Shown: positions 45,154 to 54,861, counted from the first letter of the stretch. The stretch: 64,000 nucleotides of DNA from an uncultured Cardiobacterium sp. (GCF_938028825.1 NZ_CALIZP010000071.1:57195-121194), one strand, 5' to 3'. Notes: generated by a model not told the origin, from the letters alone. Numbers and translations: made by a program.

Positions 45154-46137
45154 ATGACCTTCACGAAAAAAGCCCTTGCCGCCGCCCTTGCCTTTGGCCT
45201 CGCTGCCGGTAGCCAGGCCGCCGTCACCCTCAAACTCTCCCACAACCAGAGCAAAGACATCCCTGTGCACAAAGCCATGGAAAACTTCGCTGACAAAGTG
45301 AAGGAATACACCAATGGCGAAGTCAAGATCCGCATCTACCCGAACGCCCAGCTCGGCACCCAGCGTGAATCCGTTGAACTCGTGCAATCGGGCGGCCTTG
45401 CGCTCGCCAAATCGAACGCCGCCGAACTCGAAGCCTTCGAGCCGCTCTACGGCGTCTTCAACCTGCCCTACATCTTCAAAAACGAACAGCACTACTACGA
45501 CGTGCTCACCAGCGACATCGGTGACGAAGTATTGAACGCCTCCAAAGACAAAGGCTTCATCGGCATCACCTACTACGACGCAGGCAGCCGCTCCTTCTAC
45601 GCCGGTAAACCGATTAAAACCCCGGACGATTTGAAAGGCATGAAAATCCGCGTCCAGCCCAGCCCGACGGCGGTAAAAATGGTGGAAACCCTCGGTGCCA
45701 ACCCCACCCCGATTGCCTTCGGCGAACTCTACACCGCCCTGCAACAAGGCGTGGTTGACGGCGCGGAAAACAACGAATCCGCACTGGTTGACAACCGCCA
45801 CGGCGAAGTCAGCAAGTATTACAGCTACGACCGCCACACCATGATTCCGGACGTCCTCGTCATGAGCACCAAAGACTGGGACAAACTCACCCCTGAACAG
45901 CAAGCAGCCATCAAAAAAGCCGGTCGCGAATCCATGATGCTGCAAAAAGACCTGTGGAAAGAAAACACCGAGAAAGTCATCAAGGAAGCCAAAGACAAAC
46001 TGGGCGTGACCTTCGTGGAAGACGTGGACACCGCCGCATTTGCTGCCAAAGTCCTGCCGATGCACGAAGATGCGGCAAAAAGCTCGGAAAAAATGGCCGA
46101 TCTGATCAAACGCATCAAAGACAAAGCGCCGCAATAA
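45154..46137 (+). CDS. dctP: TRAP transporter periplasmic binding protein DctP
   Basis: The 327-residue exported protein has a signal peptide (MTFTKKALAAALAFGLAAGS, cut after SQA). It shows DctP-type blocks: VTLKLSHNQSKDIPVHKAM, NGEVKIRIYPNAQLGTQRE (about 55), LKGMKIRVQPSPTAVKMVE (about 160, with the substrate carboxylate-binding Arg) and ALQQGVVDGAENNESAL (about 205). It captures an organic acid for DctQM. It is divergent from dctQM-GH31-uxaC, with GGAG ahead of the ATG. A UUCG-loop hairpin (46159-46176) follows. Confidence 0.95.
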   Translation: MTFTKKALAAALAFGLAAGSQAAVTLKLSHNQSKDIPVHKAMENFADKVKEYTNGEVKIRIYPNAQLGTQRESVELVQSGGLALAKSNAAELEAFEPLYGVFNLPYIFKNEQHYYDVLTSDIGDEVLNASKDKGFIGITYYDAGSRSFYAGKPIKTPDDLKGMKIRVQPSPTAVKMVETLGANPTPIAFGELYTALQQGVVDGAENNESALVDNRHGEVSKYYSYDRHTMIPDVLVMSTKDWDKLTPEQQAAIKKAGRESMMLQKDLWKENTEKVIKEAKDKLGVTFVEDVDTAAFAAKVLPMHEDAAKSSEKMADLIKRIKDKAPQ

Positions 46138-46158
46138 CACGGCGCAGAACAAACGTTT

Positions 46159-46176
46159 GGCGGGCTTCGGCCCGCC
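46159..46176 (+). repeat. Hairpin with TTCG loop after dctP
   Basis: Stem GGCGGGC / GCCCGCC with a TTCG tetraloop. There is no T-run. Related GGGCTTCAGCCC and GGGCTGAAGCCC palindromes occur at 33853 and 40753, so this is probably part of the dispersed repeat family. The rest of the spacer to 46303 holds nothing recognisable. Confidence 0.45.
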
Positions 46177-46303
46177 AGCGGATAACCGCGCTTCCCCGCC
46201 TGCACGACAGCGCTACGGCAGCGCGGAACAGGTAGCGGGGTTGCCACGCGACGTCCCTGCTTTCCCCCGCACCGCCGCGCTACCGGAAAAACCGTCAGAC
46301 GAT

Positions 46304-47807
46304 TCAACCGCGCGCTTTCGCCGCGCCCGTCAATTCATGCAGCAGCCGCATCGCGTCTTCTTTCGCCAGCCACGGCAAGGCGAGCGGCATGGACAGCCCC
46401 GTGCCCATCGTGTCTGCCGTGACGTTCGCCATGCCGTAGCGGCGGTCGAACGGGCTTTCCGTCAGTTGCAGCGCCTGCACCTTGTCCGCCGCCGCGAAGC
46501 AGTGCGTGCGCCACAACCAGCCGTCGCGCCGATGCAGGAAGCCGTTATTGAATGCCCAGGCGGCGTGGCGGCAGCGGCGGGTGGCGGCGAGATGCAGGCT
46601 CGGCAGGGACGCCAGCCACAGCAGCGGCAGCGTCATCAACCACATTTGCGCAGCGAACAGCCGGGCAAAGCACAGCGCGACCGTTATCCAGAAAGCAAGC
46701 CACAACGCGTAGCGGCGGAAGAGCCGCCGCGCCGCCTGCGGATGGATGGGGTTAAGCGGCACGGCAAGCGGGTCGCAGCCCGCCCAGCGCGCAAGCAGGC
46801 GGCTGAGGGTCGCCGCATCCGCCAGCGGCAGCAGTTCGCGGATGCCGCGTTCACCCTGCTTGCCCGGCACGACCACGGTATCGATTGCGACCGCATACAG
46901 CCCGCACAGGCGGTACAGCGGGCTTTGCTGCACCCGCCACACTTGTATGCGCGCAAGCGGCATATGGCTTTCCACGCGGGCAAAGAGGCCGCGCCGCTGC
47001 GTGAGCAGGCCGTCGCGTTCGCCCAGATAGAAATGGCTGTACCGGAAAAACGCGCCGGCGAGCATGGTCAATTTGCCGAGCAGCAGCGCCAGCACCAGCA
47101 CGAGCAGCCACGACGCGCCGCTGTGGTACCAGTCATCCGGCAACAGCCGTTTGAACAGCCACTGCATCAATGCCGTCATCCAGTCCGGGCTATTTGCATC
47201 GGGGAGCATCGCCAGCAGCGCGAACGAACCGCCGACAAGCACGCCGAAATCATTCAGCAGTCCGTAACGCAGCAGGGCGCGGTTGTCGAGCGGCAGCAGG
47301 TTGTCGTCCGCCGCCTCCGGCGGTGTCTCGCGCAGCACCAGTTCCTCGAAAAGGCGGGCATCGGCCAGCGACAGCACGCGCAGCCGCGCTTCCGCCGTCT
47401 CGCCCGAACCGCCCGTTTCCAGCGTGACCTCGGCGACGCCGAGCAGGCGGTGCGTGAGCGAGCGGGTGAGCGTGACGTTATGCACCTTGTCCAGCGGCCA
47501 CGCGCCCCTGATAGAGCAGCACGCCGTAGCGAATGAACAGCGTGCCGTCGCGCACCACGAAGCGGTACGAGCGGCAGAAGAGCAGCGAATAGACGAGGCA
47601 GCAGATGAAAAGGGCGGTGATTAACGATGCCGCGATCAGCAGCTCAAACGGCACTGTTTCCCGGTTGGCGAAGACGTTGACCAGCAGCGGGCCGACAAAC
47701 AGCCAAATCCACCGCCGGAAATAGCCCAGCGCGACGAACCACCATGAATAGCGGTGCAGGCGGCGTTCTGCCGTGGCATGCAGCGCTGCCGCGAAATCAG
47801 CACGCAT
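46304..47807 (-). pseudogene. YdbT-like PH-domain membrane protein, frameshifted
   Basis: Two frames together give one YdbT-like protein of about 500 residues. The first starts at 47807 (109 residues: RRWIWLFVGPLLVNVF, FVVRDGTLFIRYGVLLYQG). The second continues VHNVTLTRSLTHRLLGVAEV to the stop at 46304. They would join as YQGAWPLDKVHNV if one G were removed from the GGGG run at about 47506-47509. The protein would have three bacterial PH (bPH2) modules separated by membrane pairs. YdbST proteins are membrane proteins of unclear role in envelope stress or toxin resistance. The break is a true frameshift or a homopolymer sequence error. Confidence 0.8.
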
Positions 47808-48274
47808 CGTGCGCCTCTCCCGTCAACGCCGCGCGCATCGCCTGCGCTGCGGCCAGCGTCACGTCCACCAGCTGCACCGACGCCAGCCGCGCCCCGGCGG
47901 TAACCACCACCAGCGTCGCGAGATCAAAACGCCGCCCCAGCGGGCCCTGGCGCACATCCGCATACTGCACCCGCGCGCGGGGCACCACCGTCTCGCGGCG
48001 GAAGCAGATGCCGCGCCGGATGACAAGCGCCTGCGCCGTCAGCGCGAACGAGCAGCGGCGGTAACTCAGGCCGCATAACCAGAAAAACAACAGATAGTAG
48101 CGGCACGCAGCCCGCCGCGCCGTAAAACAGGAAGGTGCGCAAACCACCTGCCGGCACGGGCACCGCCGGCACACAGACCAGCAGGGCGGCGACCGCAAAA
48201 AACAGCAGCCATGCCAGCCGCCGGCAATGCAGGGCGGCGGGCGGCAGCGGCGAAAAAGCGGCTTCTTGAAACAC
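47797..48274 (-). pseudogene. YdbS-like PH-domain membrane protein, frameshifted
   Basis: A GTG at 48274 with an AAAGGA site gives FQEAAFSPLPPAALHCRR and two membrane segments (LAWLLFFAVAALLVCVPAV). The frame then stops making sense near 48105. The next frame resumes with YYLLFFWLCGLSYRRCSFAL and the PH-domain body (ALVIRRGICFRRETVVPRAR, VQYADVRQGPLGRRFDLATL), ending at 47797. The layout matches YdbS (about 160 residues), the usual partner of YdbT, and the two genes overlap by 11 bases. Both carrying frameshifts suggests decay of the pair or local sequence errors. Confidence 0.7.
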
Positions 48275-48434
48275 CGGATATTCCTTTCTTTGCAAAACAC
48301 GGGAAAGACCAAGCGGGGAATGTGCCAAGCGGATGAAGCGCGCGTTTTCGGCACAGTGTTTGCATGGTGAAAAATGATATTGGCGGCCGCCGCAAGCAGC
48401 GGCAGCCACACATTGATACCAACCGGAGAATCCA

Positions 48435-49055
48435 GTGAAATTTTTCATTCCCGCTCTCGCGGGCCTGCTGGCCGCCGTCGCCGGTCATGCGCAATCGGGA
48501 CGGCTCATCGGCATGGACGCACTGCCGGATAGCGCCACGCGGCGCCTGGTCGGCGCGGATGAGGCGGATTGCAGCCGCATTCCGGATGCCGCCGCGCGGC
48601 AATCCTGCGAGGCCGCCCGGATACCCGCCATCCCGCCTGCCGATGACCGCGCCCTGCTCGCCGCGCGCATGACGCCGCAGGCGCGGCAGGCGGCCGCGCC
48701 CAAGTCCTTGCAGGACACCATCGTCTGCGAACGCTTCAGCCCGCAGGAAAGCGAGCATTACGCCATCGCCGCCACCGGTGCCAGTCAGGAAATCGTGGAC
48801 GGCAACGCCTATCTGTATGTCAGCGTCAGCAAGGAAGGCGACATCGAGGAACTGCCGGACGTGTTTGTCGGCGATACCCTGCCCACAACCTTCACCGTGC
48901 GCATGAGCGACGGTGCCATCCGCCATCTCGGCGACGGCAAATGGCTGGAAGAGAAGACGCGGGTGCAGGCCGGAGAAAGCTACCGCGTCCGCCTGACCAT
49001 CCTCGCGCCGGACAGCACCGGCATCGCGGAAAGCCTGGCCTGCCTGACGCCGTAA
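48435..49055 (+). CDS. Exported protein of unknown function, 206 residues
   Basis: The N-terminus is a signal peptide (MKFFIPALAGLLAAVAGHA). The mature protein has few hydrophobic stretches, a Cys pair region (ADCSRIPDAAARQSCEAAR, about 45-63), one further Cys (DTIVCERFSP) and a beta-rich C-terminal half (AYLYVSVSKEGDIEELPDVF). No family was recognised. It is divergent from the frameshifted ydbS and 108 bases before the DASS gene. GGAG lies before the ATG. Confidence 0.72.
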   Translation: MKFFIPALAGLLAAVAGHAQSGRLIGMDALPDSATRRLVGADEADCSRIPDAAARQSCEAARIPAIPPADDRALLAARMTPQARQAAAPKSLQDTIVCERFSPQESEHYAIAATGASQEIVDGNAYLYVSVSKEGDIEELPDVFVGDTLPTTFTVRMSDGAIRHLGDGKWLEEKTRVQAGESYRVRLTILAPDSTGIAESLACLTP

Positions 49056-49162
49056 CACAAGCGGCATGCTTTCCGGCGGCTTGACACGCTGCGCAATATC
49101 TGTTTGGCTTCATGAAGTTCCCGCTATATGATGACGACAAACCACAACACGGGAGAATCATC

Positions 49163-50638
49163 ATGGCCATCAAGCCCATCCCCACCCTGATCGCGCTCGC
49201 CATCGCGCTCTGCATCTGGTTTGTCCTGCCCGTACCGCCGGGGGTCAATGAAAACGGCTGGCACCTGCTCGCACTCTTCGCCGGCACCATCGCCGCCATC
49301 ATCGGCAAGGCGCTGCCGCTCGGGGCGGTATCCATCATTGCCGTGGCGCTAGTCGCCATCACCGGCGTGACGGTCGGGGCAGAGGTGAAAAACCCCGGCA
49401 CCCAGGCCATCAAGGACGCCCTCTCTTCTTTTTCCAACCCGCTCATCTGGCTTATCGTCATCTCCATCATGGTCGCCCGGGGCGTCATCAAGACCGGCCT
49501 AGGCGAACGCATCGGCTATTACTTCATCGCCCTCTTCGGCAAACGCACCATCGGCATCGCCTATGCGCTGGCGCTGTCCGAAACCGTCCTCGCCCCCATC
49601 ACGCCATCGAATACCGCGCGCGGCGGCGGCATCATCCACCCCATCATGAAATCCATCGCCGCCGCCTTCGATTCCGATCCGGCGAAAGGCACGCAGGGCA
49701 AAATCGGGCGCTATCTCGCCCTGGTCAATTACAACGCCAACCCCATCACTTCCGGCATGTTCATTACCGCTACCGCGCCCAACCCGCTGGTGGTGGACGC
49801 CATCAACAAAATGGTCGGCAGCGATTTTCACATGAGCTGGACGACCTGGGCGGTCGCCATGTTCCTGCCGGGCATGGCCTGCATCCTGCTGATGCCGCTG
49901 GTGGTTTACCTGGTTTATCCGCCGGAAATCAAGGAGACCCCCGATGCCGCCGCCTTCGCCCACAAAAAACTCGCCGCCCTCGGCAAAATCAAGCGTGACG
50001 AATGGTGGATGCTCGGCGTCTTTGCCCTGTTGCTCTGCTTCTGGGCGGACATTCCTTTCCACCTCACCCACATCGCCGCCCTGAAACTCAACCCGACCAC
50101 GACCGCCTTCCTCGGCCTCGGCATCCTGCTCGTCAGCGGTGTGCTGGCCTGGGGCGATGTGACGGCGGAAAAAGGCTCCTGGGACACGCTCATCTGGTTC
50201 GGCGCGCTGGTGATGATGGCCGACTGGCTGAACAAACTCGGCATCGTCACCTATTTTGCGGGGCAGATTCAGGGCGGTATCGAGGCGCTCGCCCTGCCCT
50301 GGTTCTACTCGATGATCCTGCTGGCGCTTATCTACCTCTACGCGCACTACGCCTTTGCCAGCACCACCGCGCACATCTCCGCCATGCTGGTCGCTTTCTA
50401 CGGCGCGGGCATTGCCCTCGGCGCACCGCCGCTGCTCTTCGGGCTCGTCCTCGCGGCGGCAGGCAATATCATGATGAGCCTCACCCACTACGCCACCGGT
50501 ACCGCACCCGTCATTTTCAGCTCCAACTACGCCACCCTCGGCGAATGGTGGAAGACGGGCTTCATCACCAGCATCGTCAACTTCGCCGTGTGGATCGCCG
50601 TCGGCATGCTGTGGTGGAAAGCGCTCGGCTACTACTGA
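49163..50638 (+). CDS. DASS-family anion:sodium symporter (dicarboxylate/citrate type)
   Basis: The 491-residue membrane protein has about 12 segments and the two SNT-type substrate motifs of the DASS family: ITPSNTARGGGIIHPI (about 145-160) and HYAFASTTAHISAMLVAFY (about 400). It is close to the CitT/TtdT/YflS group, which exchange or import citrate, tartrate, malate or 2-oxoglutarate. The start at 49163 is preceded by GGGAG; an in-frame ATG at 49112 would add 17 residues and is rejected. A strong GC hairpin (50655-50680) follows the stop. Confidence 0.93.
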   Translation: MAIKPIPTLIALAIALCIWFVLPVPPGVNENGWHLLALFAGTIAAIIGKALPLGAVSIIAVALVAITGVTVGAEVKNPGTQAIKDALSSFSNPLIWLIVISIMVARGVIKTGLGERIGYYFIALFGKRTIGIAYALALSETVLAPITPSNTARGGGIIHPIMKSIAAAFDSDPAKGTQGKIGRYLALVNYNANPITSGMFITATAPNPLVVDAINKMVGSDFHMSWTTWAVAMFLPGMACILLMPLVVYLVYPPEIKETPDAAAFAHKKLAALGKIKRDEWWMLGVFALLLCFWADIPFHLTHIAALKLNPTTTAFLGLGILLVSGVLAWGDVTAEKGSWDTLIWFGALVMMADWLNKLGIVTYFAGQIQGGIEALALPWFYSMILLALIYLYAHYAFASTTAHISAMLVAFYGAGIALGAPPLLFGLVLAAAGNIMMSLTHYATGTAPVIFSSNYATLGEWWKTGFITSIVNFAVWIAVGMLWWKALGYY

Positions 50639-50654
50639 ATCATCCTGCATCTGC

Positions 50655-50680
50655 CCCGGCCGGGCGACAGCCCGGCCGGG
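50655..50680. other. Very GC-rich hairpin between two genes
   Basis: CCCGGCCGGG occurs twice, separated by CGACAG, forming a ten-base-pair stem 16 bases after the DASS stop. No T-run follows. It could attenuate readthrough into the next gene. Confidence 0.45.
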
Positions 50681-50693
50681 AAAGGAACCTTCC

Positions 50694-51149
50694 ATGCCCC
50701 TCACCTGCACCCGCTACTACTACCCTTCGCTGTCCGTCTTCATCCGCCTGCTGCCCGCCTATCTCATCATCCGCACGCTGGCGGACATCCTCTTTTCCCC
50801 GCAGGCGGTGATGCTGGTCATGGGAAACCCCGCCCTGCTTTTCCGGCAATACCTGTTCCACCCCGCCTTTTTCATCTCCGCCCTCGGTGCCGTGGCCTGG
50901 GCCGTTTGGCGCCGCGCCACTTACGACAGCCGCGATGTTTTCTACACCGCCGCCGTCTGCCCGGTGCTGGAAATCATCATGCAGCTCTGCCTGCTCAAAC
51001 GCTATCTCGCCACCCTGCCCGACAGCTATTCCCCCGACGCGGTTTTCCGCGCCGCCGTCCCCGCCGTCATGCTCCATGCCGCCCTCGGCGCCGTTATCAT
51101 GCTGATGCTGGCGCGCCTCATCCTGCCCGCCACGGCGGATGACGATTGA
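50694..51149 (+). CDS. Small membrane protein upstream of ntrYX
   Basis: The 151-residue protein has four hydrophobic segments (about 13-35, 55-72, 84-102 and 120-143), with a Tyr-rich N-terminus (TRYYYPSL) and an acidic end (PATADDD). No family was recognised. It overlaps the possible start of the kinase gene by 11 bases, so it is probably co-transcribed with the two-component pair. The gene order (membrane protein, NtrY, NtrX) suggests a link to sensing, but this is inference. Confidence 0.68.
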   Translation: MPLTCTRYYYPSLSVFIRLLPAYLIIRTLADILFSPQAVMLVMGNPALLFRQYLFHPAFFISALGAVAWAVWRRATYDSRDVFYTAAVCPVLEIIMQLCLLKRYLATLPDSYSPDAVFRAAVPAVMLHAALGAVIMLMLARLILPATADDD

Positions 51150-53343
51150 CCACCCGCCCCGTATCCTTATGGAATCCAGCCAGATCAGCCGCCAGCGCAA
51201 AGCGCGCCGCACCGGCATCATCCTTATCTGCACCGTCCTCATCCTGCTCACGCTCAACAGCATCCACAGCTTCGGCCAGGCGGCGATGAGCGGCCAGCCG
51301 CTGCAACAAAGCCAGCTCGCCCTCATCAACATCACCATCGCCGGCCTCGGCGTCTTGAGCCTCATCACCCTGTGGCAGATCATCCGCAGCGCGCGCGAGC
51401 ACCGCCGCAAAAAGAAGAGCAGCCTCGGCTTCTATTACGGCTGGCGCATCTTCACCACCGCCATCATCCCCGCCGCCATCATCGCCGCGTTCAGCTGGCA
51501 GTACCTCACCTACGACCTCGGCAAAGTCTTCAACACCCGCATCAACAACGCCCTCGACAACGCCCTGCAACTCTCCCGCACCGCCATCGCCATCCGCACC
51601 GGGCAGACCCTGGAACAGACCCGCATCCTGCGTCAGGCGATGGGCGACATGAACCAGGCGACGCTCATCGCCAATATCGAACCGCTGCGCCAGCAAACCG
51701 GTGCGCTCGAACTCGCCGTCTTCGACCTGCAAGGCACCATCGTCGCTTTCAGCAGCATCGACCCCGGCAAACTCATCGTCGAAGCGCCGAGCACCGCCGC
51801 CATGCTTAACGCCACCGACGAAGAAGAACACTTTGAATACGGCGACAACAACGGCGAATACACCATCACCGTCCTCACTATCATCCGGAAACCGGAAAAC
51901 ACCTTCTACCTGCAAGCGGTGTACAGCATGCCCGAAGCCTTCAACAGCCAGGCCGAAGACGTGCGCGAACAATACCGCCAGCACCAGAGCTACAACGCCC
52001 TGCAACCGCGCATCCGCGCCAACATCATCCTCGTCTTCGCCACCACCATCCTGCTCACCACCCTCATCATCATCTGGCTTTCCGCCCATTTCAGCGAACG
52101 CCTCGGCCACCCGCTGCGCACCCTGAGCCGCGCCGCCGAAAATATCGCCGGCGGCGACTACCACGCGCGCATCACCGATCTGCCGCAAAACGAACTCGGC
52201 AACCTCGGCCGCCAGTTCAACCACATGAGCCAGAGCCTCGAAGACGCGCGCGAGACCAACGACCGCGTGCAGCGCCTGCTGGTCGAACAAAAAGCGCGCC
52301 TGGAAACCATCATGGACAACATCACCGGCGGCGTGCTCACCCTCGACGGCGGCGGCCGCCTGCAAAGCTGGAACAGAAACGCCGGCAAAATCCTCGACCT
52401 CGCCCTCGTCAACCTGCACAAAACCCCGCTGCCCGAAGCCGACAAACCCAGCGAAAACAGCTATCAGGAACTCATGCAGGCACTTTTGCCCATCATCACC
52501 ACCAACCAGGAAAACTGGCAGCAGGAAATCACCCTGAACCGCCACGGCACGCGGAAAATCCTCATGTGCCACGGCAGCCGCCTGCCCGATGCCGGCAAAC
52601 GCGGGCGCAACGGCCACGTCATCGTCATCGACGACATCACCGAATTCCTGCACGCGCAACGCAACGCCGCCTGGGAAGAAGTCGCCAAACGCCTCGCCCA
52701 CGAAATCAAAAACCCGCTCACCCCCATCCGCCTGCAAAGCGAACGCCTGCAACGCCGCCTCGCCGACAAACTCGCCGACGAAGCGGACCGGCAAATCCTT
52801 GCCAAAGCGACCGGCACCATCATCGACCAGGTCGAAGCCATGCAGCAAATCGTCGCTGATTTCAGCCAGATAGCGCGCCCGCTGGAAACCAGGCGGCAAA
52901 ACCTCTACCTCAATCCGCTGCTCAGGCAAATCGCCGAACTCTACCGCGAGCACCACCCCGAACTCGATCTCGCCGAAGCGCAGCGCCCCGTGCATGCCGA
53001 CCCGGTGCACATCCGGCAAATCCTCATCAACCTCATGAAAAACGCGGTTGAAGCCGTGCAGAACGAAGCGAACCCGCGCATCCGCTGGCGCACGCGCGAA
53101 GAAGGCGGCAACATCATCCTCGACATCGAAGACAACGGCCCCGGCTTCGCCGACCTCACCAAAGACCCGTTCGAGCCCTACGTCACCAACAAACCCAAAG
53201 GCACCGGCCTCGGTCTCGCCATCGTCAAAAAAATCGTGCACGAACACGACGGCACCATCAGCGCCGGCCATAGCCGCGAACTGGGCGGTGCTAGAATAAC
53301 CATCACCCTGCCCGCCACCCAACCCGCGAGTCCCCAGACATGA
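51139..53343 (+). CDS. ntrY: NtrY-type sensor histidine kinase
   Basis: The protein is 734 residues from the ATG at 51139, or 724 from the ATG at 51169. It has an NtrY layout: several N-terminal membrane helices, a periplasmic sensor stretch, a HAMP linker (about 305-360, AAENIAGGDYHARITDL), a PAS-like domain (about 385-490), then HisKA (RLAHEIKNPLTPIRLQSERL, phospho-acceptor His) and an HATPase domain with N box (NLMKNAVEAV), G1 (DNGPGF) and G2 (GTGLGLAIVKKIV). It phosphorylates the adjacent NtrX. The gene ends in a 4-base overlap with ntrX. The start is uncertain; the first ATG overlaps the upstream stop and would allow coupling. Confidence 0.93.
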   Translation: MTIDHPPRILMESSQISRQRKARRTGIILICTVLILLTLNSIHSFGQAAMSGQPLQQSQLALINITIAGLGVLSLITLWQIIRSAREHRRKKKSSLGFYYGWRIFTTAIIPAAIIAAFSWQYLTYDLGKVFNTRINNALDNALQLSRTAIAIRTGQTLEQTRILRQAMGDMNQATLIANIEPLRQQTGALELAVFDLQGTIVAFSSIDPGKLIVEAPSTAAMLNATDEEEHFEYGDNNGEYTITVLTIIRKPENTFYLQAVYSMPEAFNSQAEDVREQYRQHQSYNALQPRIRANIILVFATTILLTTLIIIWLSAHFSERLGHPLRTLSRAAENIAGGDYHARITDLPQNELGNLGRQFNHMSQSLEDARETNDRVQRLLVEQKARLETIMDNITGGVLTLDGGGRLQSWNRNAGKILDLALVNLHKTPLPEADKPSENSYQELMQALLPIITTNQENWQQEITLNRHGTRKILMCHGSRLPDAGKRGRNGHVIVIDDITEFLHAQRNAAWEEVAKRLAHEIKNPLTPIRLQSERLQRRLADKLADEADRQILAKATGTIIDQVEAMQQIVADFSQIARPLETRRQNLYLNPLLRQIAELYREHHPELDLAEAQRPVHADPVHIRQILINLMKNAVEAVQNEANPRIRWRTREEGGNIILDIEDNGPGFADLTKDPFEPYVTNKPKGTGLGLAIVKKIVHEHDGTISAGHSRELGGARITITLPATQPASPQT

Positions 53344-54704
53344 CCAGCACCGCTCCCGACATCCTCATCATCGACGACGAAACCGGCATCCTCGACACCC
53401 TCACCGACATCCTCGGCGACGAAGGCTACACCACCTACACCGCCGCCAACGCCGAAGAAGCCCGCCAACTGAACCAGCGCTATAAACCGCAACTCATCCT
53501 CCTCGACATCTGGATGCCCGATACCGACGGCATCAGCCTGCTGCGCGAATGGCAGCAAAGCGGCACCCTGCAATGCCCCGTCGTCATCATGAGCGGGCAC
53601 GGCACCATCGAAACCGCCGTGGAAGCCACCAAACTCGGCGCCTACGACTTCCTCGAAAAACCGCTGTCCAGCGCCAAACTGCTGCTCACCGTGCAGCGCG
53701 CCCTGCAAGCCCACGACCTGCAAACCCAAAATGCCGCCCTCCGGGCCAAAATCAGCCCGCCCGCCGAAATCATCGGCAAAAGCGCGCAGACCCAGGAACT
53801 GCGCCAGCGTGCCGCACAACTGGCCGACCAGAGCATGCCGCTGCTCATCCACGGCAACGCCGGCACCGGCAAACAGCACCTCGCGCGCCACATCCACCAG
53901 AACAGCATCCGCCGCGACGCCCCCTTCATCAACACCAACCTCGCCGCCATCGACAGCAACGACATCCCGCTCATCCTGCTCGGCGACCACAAACGCCCCG
54001 GCCTCATCGCCCAGGCGGGCGAAGGCACCCTCTACCTCGACGAAATCGGCAACCTGCGCGAAGACATCCAGACCACCCTGCAACACCTGCTCGAACACCA
54101 CGAATACTACCCCGGCGGCAGCAGCGGCACGCGCATCAGCCGGGCGCGCATCATCGCCGCCACCCGCCTGCCGCTCAACCTCCTGAAAGAACGGCTGAGC
54201 GCCGCCCTCTACGACCACATCACCATCGCCACCATCGCCATCAGCCCGCTCGAACAACACAGCGAAGACGTCCCCGAATTGCTCGACTACTACAGCCAGC
54301 AATACGCCGACACCGAACAACTGCCCTACCGCCACTTTACCCTTGCCGCACAGAACGTGCTGCGCCAGCACAACTGGGCGGCGGGCAACATCCGCGAACT
54401 GCGCAACCTCGTGCAACGCCTGCTCGTACACAGCGACGAACCGGAAATCGACGCCGAAGAAGCCAAAGAGGCACTCATCCCGAACGAACACAGCAGCCCC
54501 GACAGCCTGTGGTCGCAAATCATCCCGAAAGACATGACACTGCGCGATGCGCGTGAAGTCTTCGAGCGCCAGTACCTGCTCGAATACTTCCGCCAGTGCG
54601 ACGGCAACATCGCCAAACTCGCGGGCAGGGTCGGCATGGACCGCACCAACCTCTACCGCAAACTGCGCAGCCTCGGCATCGATCCGACCCACAAACCCAA
54701 ATAA
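53340..54704 (+). CDS. ntrX: NtrX-type response regulator lacking the sigma54-contact loop
   Basis: The 454-residue protein has a receiver domain (DD at 12-13, phospho-Asp D56 in LILLDIWMPD, Lys in FLEKPLS at about 107), an AAA+ domain (Walker A HGNAGTGKQHLAR, Walker B-like TLYLDEIGNLRED, arginine finger region) and a Fis-type HTH at the end (GNIAKLAGRVGMDRTNLYRKLRSLGI). The GAFTGA loop that contacts sigma54 is missing: the segment between the two Walker motifs reads LILLGDHKRPGLIAQAGEGT. The protein therefore probably acts as a conventional DNA-binding regulator. In Neisseria and others, NtrYX controls respiratory genes. Confidence 0.93.
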   Translation: MTSTAPDILIIDDETGILDTLTDILGDEGYTTYTAANAEEARQLNQRYKPQLILLDIWMPDTDGISLLREWQQSGTLQCPVVIMSGHGTIETAVEATKLGAYDFLEKPLSSAKLLLTVQRALQAHDLQTQNAALRAKISPPAEIIGKSAQTQELRQRAAQLADQSMPLLIHGNAGTGKQHLARHIHQNSIRRDAPFINTNLAAIDSNDIPLILLGDHKRPGLIAQAGEGTLYLDEIGNLREDIQTTLQHLLEHHEYYPGGSSGTRISRARIIAATRLPLNLLKERLSAALYDHITIATIAISPLEQHSEDVPELLDYYSQQYADTEQLPYRHFTLAAQNVLRQHNWAAGNIRELRNLVQRLLVHSDEPEIDAEEAKEALIPNEHSSPDSLWSQIIPKDMTLRDAREVFERQYLLEYFRQCDGNIAKLAGRVGMDRTNLYRKLRSLGIDPTHKPK

Positions 54705-54788
54705 AAACTGCCCACAAGGGTGGTTGCTTAGAATCTATCCCGTTGCCGGGCCTGGAATCAGGGCAGCCTCTTTGCCGAGTGGCATAGG

Positions 54789-54861
54789 TATAGTCGCTTC
54801 AAACAGAAATGATACGGTCAGGCTCGCCAACATCGTATCATTTCTGTTTGAAACGACTATA
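54789..54861. repeat. MITE-like element with 28-base terminal inverted repeats
   Basis: The left end TATAGTCGCTTCAAACAGAA and the right end (reverse complement TATAGTCGTTTCAAACAGAA) pair over 28 bases with one mismatch, around a 17-base centre; the whole is 73 bases. The terminal TA dinucleotides suggest TA target insertion, as in Correia-type elements. A longer relative is at 61509-61660. Confidence 0.7.

Noticed and set aside
51118..53322. 734-residue open frame opposite ntrY, and similar long frames opposite the AGCS, OPT, hom and pabBC genes
   Set aside because: Each lies over a gene with strong motifs and has antisense-type composition; none has a family signature or a credible start.
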